From positions 1 to 6,269 of the forward strand of contig JAKAHI010000089.1 of assembly GCA_021815065.1 (NCBI GenBank): a stretch of DNA of 6,269 bases, in the 5' to 3' direction. The notes below the pieces were generated by a model. The model worked only from the letters and a program-made list of their open reading frames with translations, was not told where the DNA came from and did no database searches. This document shows positions 1 to 5,761 of this stretch, piece after piece; position 1 is the stretch's first letter; each line of letters begins with the position of its first letter. Origin of the DNA: a bacterium. GTDB taxonomy: Bacteria; JAMCPX01. Made by a program: the position numbers and the translations under genes.

Positions 1-2
1 TG

Positions 3-2252
3 ATCACCGCCGTGTTCTTCATAACCGGAATGATCTATACGTATCTGAAAACACCGGTCTATCAGTCGTCTTCCACCATTTACATAGAAGAGCCTTTGTC
101 AAGAAACAACCTCCTGAGCGATATTATCGTCATGCAATGGTGGAACCGGACGTCCTCGGAGAAATTGATAGCACAGAGCAGATCCGTCGCAGCGCTTGCG
201 GCAGAAAAAATAGGACTCGACTATCACATCGAATCCGAACCGACGACATCCAGTGTTCATATCTATAAGGTCAGGCCGTTCGACAGGGATAAGATCGAAC
301 GCTTTACCCTGAAATTTACCGGCAGCAGGTCCTACGATGTTTATGTCGGCGACAGGGACATAGGAGCCGGAGTCGTCGGGGTATCGTTTACCTCTTCGGT
401 ACTGTCTTTTTACCTGAGGAATGCAAACAATATATCCAGCGGTGACTCGGTAACGGTTCAAAGGGGAAGTTTCGAGGATGCCGTCAACAGCATAAGGGAC
501 AATACGCATATTGAAGAAATGGGCGAGATGACGAACATCCTCAGGGTAAGCTGTAAAAACAGGGACCCCTATCTTGCAAGTCTCATAACGAACGAGCTTA
601 TAAAGGCATATATCGAGCTCAGCGTGCAGAGAATGAGCCAGGAAGCTTCACAGGCGCTGGATTTCATATCAGCGCAGCTCAAGATCACCAACAACAACCT
701 TGACCATTCGGAACAAGTAATGGACGAGTTCAAAAGAAAACACGGCGTCTTATCTTTCTCGGTAGAGACCGAGGCAGCCATACAAAGGATCTCGGACCTC
801 GAGAGGACCAAGCTCGATATAGCCCTGAAGATAAAGGATGCGAACTCATTGAAAGACATGCTCTTAAAGCCCGGTGCGAACTTACAAGACTATCTTATCA
901 GCGGTTCGGACCCCGTGCTTGGATCGATGGTACAGGACCTTGCAAAGCTCGAGATACAGAAGAAGTCGATGCTTGAAGAATATACGGAAAAATATCCTGG
1001 TGTCATTGATTTAAACACCCAGATAGCCGCGTCGAAAGAAAAGATCAGAGAAATAATAGGCAGCACGATAAACCAGTTAAATATCCAGAAGAAAAACGTC
1101 ACGCTGACCGAGGATGCATATCACAAGAGCCTTTCCAATCTTCCCAAGACCATGAGGGACTATGCCCACCTTGAGAGGGATTTGGTCGTCAATGAGGAAT
1201 TGTACGACTTCCTGCTGAAAAAGCATGAAGAGGCAAGGATCTCGAAAGCAGCAACCGTCGCGAACATCCGGATAATAGACGAGGCCATTCCCTCGAAAGA
1301 GCCCATAGAGCCCAAGAAAGCGAAAAATGCGCTGGTCAGTTTCCTTCTCGGATTTATCCTGTCCCTTGTCTTTGCTTTCTACACAGAGTATACCGACACC
1401 TCGCTGAAAACGGTGGAAGACGCCCGCAGAAGGCTTACCCTGCCCATATTCGGCATAATACCGCAGCTCCCGCACAACGAAGCGAATGGGAAGGAAAAGA
1501 GGGAACTTATTACTGTTGAAGACCTCAAGTCCACGGTAACGGAAGCATACCGGTCACTCAGAACGAACATACAGTTTGCGGATCTGGAAAACAAAAACAA
1601 ATGCTTTTTGATAACATCGTCGGGCCCCGGCGAAGGTAAATCGACGACAGCCGCAAATATCGCTATAACACTCGCCTACGCGGAGATGCCGACTGTACTG
1701 ATAGACGCGGATTTCAGAAAGCCTGTCATACACAGCCTTTTTAACATCGGGCAGGAACCCGGCATCACCAACTACCTTGTATCCGACATACCCATAACCG
1801 ACGTAATAAAACACACCAGTACGAAGAACCTCGATGTTATACCGGTCGGAATCATCCCGCCGAACCCTTCGGAACTGCTGAACAAATCGAAGGTCGATGC
1901 TATGATAAAAGAGCTCAAGAAGCATTACAACTATATTATCTTCGATACGGCGCCTATTTTACCGGTCACAGACCCCGCTATACTCGGATCAAAGGTTGAC
2001 GGGGCGTTCATAGTGGTCGAACTCGGCAAAACAACGATCGAGGCGGTTTCAAGGTCACAATCGCTGCTTACCAATACCAAAACGAACGTATACGGCGTAA
2101 TCCTGAATAAGATAAGCATGACGGTCGGGAGATACGGACATTATTATTATTACTACCACTATGACAAGTATTATCATGAGAATAAAAAGAAATCGAATTT
2201 AGAAAAGATTAAAGAATCTCTGCTGAAATTTTACAGGTTCTTGATTGGTTAA
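3..2252 (+). CDS. Wzc-type polysaccharide co-polymerase / tyrosine autokinase (BY-kinase), 5' partial
   Basis: Inner-membrane protein that sets exopolysaccharide chain length and autophosphorylates on tyrosine. The frame is open to the left edge and starts inside the first membrane helix, so the true start and cytoplasmic N-terminus lie upstream; the GTG at 12 is probably internal. Residue numbers count from that GTG. A periplasmic Wzz-like region (about 20-430) contains long coiled-coil stretches and ends in a GNVR-like segment (NIRIIDEAIP) and a proline-containing stretch before the second membrane helix (about 440-457). The cytoplasmic kinase follows: Walker A GPGEGKST (K543), Walker A' VLIDADFRKP (D565, D567) and Walker B IIFDTAP (D645). 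The C-terminus carries a tyrosine cluster, nine tyrosines between 708 and 721, five of them consecutive, the usual autophosphorylation site. Substrate and polymer are unknown. The family assignment is very secure. Confidence 0.95.
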   Translation: MTAVFFITGMIYTYLKTPVYQSSSTIYIEEPLSRNNLLSDIIVMQWWNRTSSEKLIAQSRSVAALAAEKIGLDYHIESEPTTSSVHIYKVRPFDRDKIERFTLKFTGSRSYDVYVGDRDIGAGVVGVSFTSSVLSFYLRNANNISSGDSVTVQRGSFEDAVNSIRDNTHIEEMGEMTNILRVSCKNRDPYLASLITNELIKAYIELSVQRMSQEASQALDFISAQLKITNNNLDHSEQVMDEFKRKHGVLSFSVETEAAIQRISDLERTKLDIALKIKDANSLKDMLLKPGANLQDYLISGSDPVLGSMVQDLAKLEIQKKSMLEEYTEKYPGVIDLNTQIAASKEKIREIIGSTINQLNIQKKNVTLTEDAYHKSLSNLPKTMRDYAHLERDLVVNEELYDFLLKKHEEARISKAATVANIRIIDEAIPSKEPIEPKKAKNALVSFLLGFILSLVFAFYTEYTDTSLKTVEDARRRLTLPIFGIIPQLPHNEANGKEKRELITVEDLKSTVTEAYRSLRTNIQFADLENKNKCFLITSSGPGEGKSTTAANIAITLAYAEMPTVLIDADFRKPVIHSLFNIGQEPGITNYLVSDIPITDVIKHTSTKNLDVIPVGIIPPNPSELLNKSKVDAMIKELKKHYNYIIFDTAPILPVTDPAILGSKVDGAFIVVELGKTTIEAVSRSQSLLTNTKTNVYGVILNKISMTVGRYGHYYYYYHYDKYYHENKKKSNLEKIKESLLKFYRFLIG

Positions 2253-2256
2253 CCAA
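2245..2256. repeat. 12-base perfect palindrome over the kinase stop codon
   Basis: TTGGTTAACCAA reads the same on both strands and contains the TAA stop of the kinase gene. No T-tract follows (CAAAAATG comes next), so it does not look like an intrinsic terminator. It could be a protein-binding site or chance. Confidence 0.4.
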
Positions 2257-2299
2257 AAATGTATAAACATACTACTGCGCAGGGGTAATGCTTGATTCG

Positions 2300-2324
2300 C
2301 ACCTGCTGCGACATCTGACAGGTG
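2300..2324 (+). promoter_or_regulatory. possible hairpin covering the ribosome binding site of the phosphatase gene
   Basis: CACCTG at 2300-2305 is the exact reverse complement of CAGGTG at 2319-2324, leaving a 13-base loop. The right arm contains the AGG of the only Shine-Dalgarno-like sequence before ATG 2328. If the mRNA folds this way the ribosome site would be paired. A competing five-base pairing is possible between GCAGG (2279-2283) and CCTGC (2302-2306), which would break the first stem. The stems are short and no folding energy was calculated. Confidence 0.35.
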
Positions 2325-2327
2325 GCT

Positions 2328-3080
2328 ATGAATAAAGGGTATGTAGACATACACGCACATCTTCTCTATGAAACAGACGATGGATCCGGGAGTATCGAAG
2401 AGACCGTCAAAATACTCCAGGCACTCATCGACGCCGGCTTTTCGACATCGTATGCTACGCCGCACAATATACCCGGCAATGATACATCTCTCCTGCTGAC
2501 AAAGAGTAAAGACAAGATACAAAAAATTTCTGAAATTCTTGAAAAAAAAGGCATGGACTACACCTTAAACACAGGGGCTGAAAACTATTTTGACGCATCC
2601 CTGAACATACAAGACCCGGATTATTTTATTCCGCTCGGGGACTCGGATATCTTTCTTGTTGAAATCCCGTTTATCGGAGAGAGCTCCCATCAGATCGATG
2701 CTCTGCATAAAACCGGGCGGCGGTGTATCATTGCCCATGTCGAAAGGTACCTGGATATAGTCCAGAACCCGGACAAGGTAACCATCCTGAAACAGGCCGG
2801 GTTTATGGTGCAGACCAATGTCGGCAGTCTCATCGGGGTTTATGGCTTCGAAATTATGAAAACCGCAAATTATCTTTTGAAAAAAGACCTCATCGACGTA
2901 CTCGCAACGGACATACACGATATTCACCATGCAGACATAATTTTAAAAAAGGGCCTCAAAAGGCTTGAAACCCTCGTTCGTCCGGCAAAAATCCTGCAGT
3001 TGCTGAAAGAGAACCACGCTGCGCTCATTCATGCCGGTTATGAAAAACCGGAAGACAAGTCTTATAGTAATAAACGCTGA
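2328..3080 (+). CDS. PHP-domain protein-tyrosine phosphatase, CpsB/YwqE family
   Basis: Metal-dependent phosphatase expected to remove phosphate from the tyrosine cluster of the kinase encoded just upstream. The 250-residue protein matches the family length. The PHP metal motifs are all present: DIHAHLL (H9, H11) followed by TDDG (D17-G19), ATPH (H46), GAE (E85), VEIP (E112), IAHVERY (H137) and ATDIH (D195, H197). There is no signal peptide or membrane segment, so it is cytoplasmic. An in-frame GTG at 2322 would add two residues, but AGGTGG at 2320-2325 serves ATG 2328 better, so ATG is chosen. The gene follows the kinase after 75 bases and precedes the sigma gene by 12, suggesting co-transcription. 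Other PHP enzymes act on small phosphate esters; the neighbour makes the tyrosine-phosphatase reading most likely. Confidence 0.9.
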   Translation: MNKGYVDIHAHLLYETDDGSGSIEETVKILQALIDAGFSTSYATPHNIPGNDTSLLLTKSKDKIQKISEILEKKGMDYTLNTGAENYFDASLNIQDPDYFIPLGDSDIFLVEIPFIGESSHQIDALHKTGRRCIIAHVERYLDIVQNPDKVTILKQAGFMVQTNVGSLIGVYGFEIMKTANYLLKKDLIDVLATDIHDIHHADIILKKGLKRLETLVRPAKILQLLKENHAALIHAGYEKPEDKSYSNKR

Positions 3081-3092
3081 TATGAACGTTCT

Positions 3093-3686
3093 ATGGCAAA
3101 ACCCTATAAACAAGATACAGAAGAACGGCTTGATGGCGAAATCATAACCCAATGCAGAAACGGAGACAAACACGCCTACAGGCTGCTGATCGACCGGTAT
3201 AAAGACACCATCTATTCCACTGCATTGAGATTTACCCGCGATCCCTCCACAGCAGAAGAAGTAACCCAGGAAACCTTTGTAAAGGCATGGAAATATCTCG
3301 ACAGATTCGAAGGCCGTTCAAAATTTTCTACATGGCTTATCTCTATAGCTGTGAACAAGGCAAAAGACATGATCAAGGACAAGCACCGGGCCGTAAACAC
3401 CGGGGATCTGGATACCGGTAACGAAACGTCGTTTTTCCAGTCTCATACAATAGAAGGACCCGAAGAAACCCTTATGAACGATGAACTTGGTTTACAGCTG
3501 CAAAGGCTCATAGATGCTTTACCGGCCCTTTACAAAGAGGCCTTTGTGTTACGGCATGTAGAATTATTGTCTTATGAAGAAATAAGCGGTATAAGCAAGA
3601 TCAGCATTGAGGCAGTAAAGATGAGGGTTTTCAGGGCAAGGGAAATTCTGAAAAAACAATTTTATGAAGAAGGCCATGATGGATAA
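3093..3686 (+). CDS. RNA polymerase sigma factor, ECF (sigma70 group 4) family
   Basis: Alternative sigma factor of 197 residues, a typical ECF length. Region 2 spans about residues 20-96: a helix with DRYKDTIYSTALRF (34-47), the core-binding stretch DPSTAEEVTQETFVKAW (50-66), then the promoter-melting and -10-recognition segment FSTWLISIAVNKAKD (78-92). A polar linker (about 97-125) lacks region 3. Region 4 (about 132-190) has LPALYKEAFVLRH and a helix-turn-helix centred on SYEEISGISKISIEAVKMRVFRAR, which would bind the -35 element. No convincing Shine-Dalgarno precedes ATG 3093, and the phosphatase stop lies 12 bases upstream, so translation may depend on the upstream gene. The 3' end overlaps the anti-sigma gene, the usual sigma/anti-sigma arrangement. 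Its target promoters cannot be read from this window. Confidence 0.95.
   Translation: MAKPYKQDTEERLDGEIITQCRNGDKHAYRLLIDRYKDTIYSTALRFTRDPSTAEEVTQETFVKAWKYLDRFEGRSKFSTWLISIAVNKAKDMIKDKHRAVNTGDLDTGNETSFFQSHTIEGPEETLMNDELGLQLQRLIDALPALYKEAFVLRHVELLSYEEISGISKISIEAVKMRVFRAREILKKQFYEEGHDG
3666..3673 (+). promoter_or_regulatory. ribosome binding site that decides the anti-sigma start
   Basis: GAAGAAGG ends five bases before ATG 3679. In-frame ATGs at 3664 and 3676 are respectively at and too close to this site, so 3679 is the best start. The site lies inside the last codons of the sigma gene, consistent with translational coupling. Confidence 0.7.
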
Positions 3687-4269
3687 ACGCATACACCTTT
3701 TTATAGATAACGAGCTGAGCCCTTCCGACAAACAGGCATTTGAAAAAGAGCTGTCGGAAAATAAACAGTTGCGCGAAGACTACGAAAAAATGTCCGGTCT
3801 TTTGAAGCTTGCCGGAACACGCAACGGGCAAGCACGGGCACCGCAGAACATCACGGACAGGATCATGGGAACCATAGAACAGCCGCAGGAGCATCCTTAT
3901 TCCCTGCTCCGGTTTCTACGGATAGCCGCTGCAATAGCAATCGTGATAGCAACCGGTGCCGGGGTTTTTACGTATGTGCACAGGGAGAACAACCTGGTAA
4001 ACATAACATTCCGTGTCTCTGTTCCGAACGCCAAAACCGTGTACGTGCTGGGTAGTTTCAATCAATGGGGCGATGTCCCGGAGCAATTGAGAAACACCGG
4101 CAACGGCCTTTTTACGCTAACCCTGAAACTGAAACCCGGCATATATCAATATGTCTATAAGGTCGATAACAATGAAATACTTTCCGACCCGCATGCCCGG
4201 CTCTATACTCAGGACGGATTCGGACAGCGCAATGCAATACTCATCGTAAAGAATACAAAGCTATCCTGA
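3679..4269 (+). CDS. single-pass membrane anti-sigma factor with periplasmic CBM48/AMPK-type glycan-binding-like domain
   Basis: Predicted 196-residue partner that would hold the ECF sigma factor at the membrane. The N-terminal head (about 1-45, with IHLFIDNELSPSDKQAFEKEL) resembles the anti-sigma domain that begins with an H, then a 'DxELS' helix, but the CxxC of the zinc type is absent. A membrane helix follows at about 79-100. The exported part (about 106-192) looks like the early-set fold of AMPK-beta/isoamylase glycogen-binding modules: VYVLGSFNQWGD (121-132), LKLKPGIYQYVYKVDNN (149-165), SDPHA (169-173) and GQRNAILIV (182-190). The gene overlaps the sigma stop by 8 bases. Topology (N-in, C-out) is inferred from positive residues before the helix. 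The sigma-binding role is inferred from position and head sequence; the carbohydrate-binding fold is recognised by motif only and its ligand is unknown. Confidence 0.85.
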   Translation: MDKRIHLFIDNELSPSDKQAFEKELSENKQLREDYEKMSGLLKLAGTRNGQARAPQNITDRIMGTIEQPQEHPYSLLRFLRIAAAIAIVIATGAGVFTYVHRENNLVNITFRVSVPNAKTVYVLGSFNQWGDVPEQLRNTGNGLFTLTLKLKPGIYQYVYKVDNNEILSDPHARLYTQDGFGQRNAILIVKNTKLS

Positions 4270-4271
4270 GT
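4207..4271. repeat. 8-base inverted repeat at the convergent gene ends
   Basis: ACTCAGGA (4207-4214) and TCCTGAGT (4264-4271) are exact reverse complements separated by 49 bases. The right arm contains the stop codon of the anti-sigma gene and ends one base before the stop codon of the opposing MerR gene. It could fold in transcripts from either direction, but the loop is long and only a TTT follows, so it is a poor match to an intrinsic terminator. Confidence 0.3.
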
Positions 4272-4751
4272 TTAACCCTGCTCTGCCTGTAAGTATCCGA
4301 TGCCCCGTAAAATAGTCTTGAGACGATCCGTACAGGTACTCGACATGAGGTAGATTTCACACGTTTTGCAGTCCATCGAATCCTTCCTGCATGTTACGCG
4401 TTTGAATGTCCAGCACGGCTTGCTGCTGTCCAGATAAACAGGACAGTGCTCCCGGTCTTTTTTACTGCATTGCTTTATCTCCCAGCATGGCAGCAATGCA
4501 AACAACCTGCGGATTCCTTCAAGGTTGAGGCCCACATCCTTGATCATGTGCCGCATACACTGTACGCGTTCGATATCGGCATCGGAATAGTATCGCCTGC
4601 CGGACTTTGTTTTGTACGGTATCAATACCCCGTGATGCTCGTACATGCGCAGTGTCGGCGATGATAGGTGTAATTTCCTGGATGCCTGGCCTATGGAATA
4701 CAGCTTTTCTACAACCGAATTGGCGTCATGTTTGTTCTTTGCTTTTTTCAT
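4272..4751 (-). CDS. MerR-family transcriptional regulator with cysteine-rich CW-motif effector domain
   Basis: DNA-binding regulator of 159 residues. The N-terminal MerR winged helix-turn-helix is clear: LYSIGQASRKLHLSSPTLRMYEHHG (17-41, wHTH helices), then the wing SGRRYYSDADIERV (50-63) and a helix with IKDVGLNLEGIRRLF (70-84). Instead of a long dimerisation helix and a short metal loop, the C-terminal half (about 87-141) is packed with eight cysteines: PCWEIKQC (C89, C95), HCPVY (C103), PCW (C113), C121, DCKTCEIY (C128, C131) and C140. This pattern resembles the 'two-CW' cysteine region known from other proteins of anaerobic bacteria; metal, Fe-S or redox sensing is an inference. ATG 4751 is preferred; a TTG at 4784 would overlap the upstream hydrolase gene. 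It follows that gene by 16 bases, so the two are probably co-transcribed. Confidence 0.88.
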   Translation of the reverse strand: MKKAKNKHDANSVVEKLYSIGQASRKLHLSSPTLRMYEHHGVLIPYKTKSGRRYYSDADIERVQCMRHMIKDVGLNLEGIRRLFALLPCWEIKQCSKKDREHCPVYLDSSKPCWTFKRVTCRKDSMDCKTCEIYLMSSTCTDRLKTILRGIGYLQAEQG

Positions 4752-4767
4752 ATAATAACCCGTTTTT

Positions 4768-5643
4768 TTACTTATCTTCAACAACAGCTCTCACCTTTGC
4801 CTGCAAATTAATGGTATATGCCCTTTCCGGCTGACCGCTGCCGGATTTTGCGTAGTCTTCCTTCTTTATGCGCTCAACAACACCCTGTACGTTTCCGATT
4901 TCCCGGTAATACTGCCTGATCTGTTCGATAAACAACCGGGTAGCTTGCAGGGAGTTTATGAAAAAACGGTTCGCTTCATTGCCCTCTACAACGGGACCGT
5001 GGCCCGTAGCAACGTAATCAACATGGTAATGCGTCAATGTCTCGAGGCTGCTCACGTACGACTTATAACTTGCAAGAAATTCCGGAAGAATATCTCCTGT
5101 CGGTAATCGTATACCTGCAGCCTCGCCGGTAAACATAATCTTCCGGTTTTTAAGATAATAGCATAAAGAATCCCTTGTATGCCCCGGGGTGCAGATTACC
5201 TCAAGCTCATCATTCCCCAGATCGAAGCGCTCTCCTCCCCTCAGCGGCATATCGAGCTGAAACGGCCTGAAACGGATCTCGGGATCATCTATATTCATCA
5301 TCTTCTCACCATCGAGATTAAGGGACGTTATCAGTTCTACCGCATGGCTGCTCTTCAGGATGTCATCGATCGTATAGTAGCCTCCTATTTTAAATGCAGG
5401 GAGGTGCCGTTTCAAATAAGATACGGAACCAAGATGATCGTAATGACTATGCGTAAGGAAGGCATAGAGGGGAACATTGTTCTCCTTTAAACAAGACAAA
5501 ATCTCTGCCGTATAAACAGGCCCCATTATGGTCATGCCGGTATCTATTAAAACACAGAGTTTCGTACCGGTGATGAGATACACCGGTATCATGATATTGC
5601 CCAGCAAGGACACATTTTCCGTTATTTTGTAGGACTCGTCCAT
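4768..5643 (-). CDS. metallo-beta-lactamase-fold hydrolase
   Basis: Soluble 291-residue protein of the MBL superfamily, substrate unknown. The ordered metal motifs are LIDTG (32-36), THSHYDH (H65, H67, D69, H70), CTPGHTRDS (H155), FTGEAAG (E174) and TGHGPV (H215). Position E174 is where most two-metal members have aspartate bridging the metals; glutamate occurs instead. The helical C-terminus (about 222-291) resembles the tail of glyoxalase II/LACTB2-like hydrolases, so a thioester, nucleotide or RNA substrate cannot be separated by eye. No signal peptide is seen. ATG 5643 is chosen because the conserved fold starts soon after it; a TTG at 5667 would add eight residues, and neither has a good Shine-Dalgarno. 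It is the first gene of a leftward pair with the MerR regulator and diverges from the zinc-ribbon gene. Confidence 0.9.
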   Translation of the reverse strand: MDESYKITENVSLLGNIMIPVYLITGTKLCVLIDTGMTIMGPVYTAEILSCLKENNVPLYAFLTHSHYDHLGSVSYLKRHLPAFKIGGYYTIDDILKSSHAVELITSLNLDGEKMMNIDDPEIRFRPFQLDMPLRGGERFDLGNDELEVICTPGHTRDSLCYYLKNRKIMFTGEAAGIRLPTGDILPEFLASYKSYVSSLETLTHYHVDYVATGHGPVVEGNEANRFFINSLQATRLFIEQIRQYYREIGNVQGVVERIKKEDYAKSGSGQPERAYTINLQAKVRAVVEDK

Positions 5644-5672
5644 AGTAATAATTTTCAATAATTGCAAAGTTT

Positions 5673-5700
5673 AAAAAAAGCAAACAAAGGCTTTGTTGCT
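5673..5700 (-). promoter_or_regulatory. dyad followed by T-tract in the hydrolase leader (operator or attenuator)
   Basis: On the - strand AGCAACAAAG (5700-5691) is mirrored by CTTTGTTTGCT (5689-5679) with one unpaired base in the right arm, then a run of seven T (5679-5673). As RNA this gives a roughly nine-pair, AU-rich stem with a tiny loop and a U-tract, like a weak intrinsic terminator placed before the hydrolase start. As DNA it is a 22-base near-palindrome beside the start of transcription, suitable for a dimeric repressor or activator. The sequence alone does not decide between these. Confidence 0.45.
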
Positions 5701-5703
5701 GTA

Positions 5704-5731
5704 CTTATCCGCAAAACGACACTATTGCCAA
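5704..5731 (-). promoter_or_regulatory. candidate sigma70 promoter for the hydrolase-MerR pair
   Basis: On the - strand TTGGCA (5731-5726) and GATAAG (5709-5704) are separated by 16 bases and match the -35 and -10 consensus at five and four of six positions. Transcription would start near 5697, about 54 bases before ATG 5643, and pass through the adjacent dyad. Confidence 0.4.
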
Positions 5732-5753
5732 TTTCGTAAGGAACTGTTATATT
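5725..5753 (+). promoter_or_regulatory. sigma70 promoter with extended -10 for the zinc-ribbon gene
   Basis: TTGCCA (5725-5730) and TATATT (5748-5753) each match the consensus at five of six positions, the spacer is exactly 17 bases, and a TG one base before the -10 makes it an extended -10. Transcription would start near 5760, only about two bases before ATG 5762. Its -35 overlaps the -35 of the leftward candidate promoter. Confidence 0.65.
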
Positions 5754-5761
5754 TCCAACGT

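Noticed and set aside
1077..1925. Long open frames on the opposite strand of the kinase gene.
   Set aside because: They mirror the codons of a certain kinase gene and show no recognisable domain.
2139..2177. TAT/TAC-rich stretch looking like a short tandem repeat.
   Set aside because: It is simply the coding sequence of the functional tyrosine cluster of the kinase.
2239..2267. Possible promoter before the phosphatase gene (TTGATT with TATAAA).
   Set aside because: The spacer is 15 bases with the better -35, or the -35 is poor at 17 bases; not strong enough to call.
3041..3068. Possible internal promoter before the sigma gene (TATAGT at 3063-3068).
   Set aside because: The only -35 at 17 bases (TGAAAA) matches three of six positions, and the gene spacing already suggests read-through from the phosphatase gene.
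3082..3147. ATG at 3082 as an alternative small reading frame or sigma start.
   Set aside because: It is out of frame with the sigma gene and closes after about 21 codons with no family resemblance.
5179..5490. A 103-codon + strand frame inside the hydrolase gene.
   Set aside because: It is antisense to conserved metal motifs, has no ribosome site and matches no known fold by eye.
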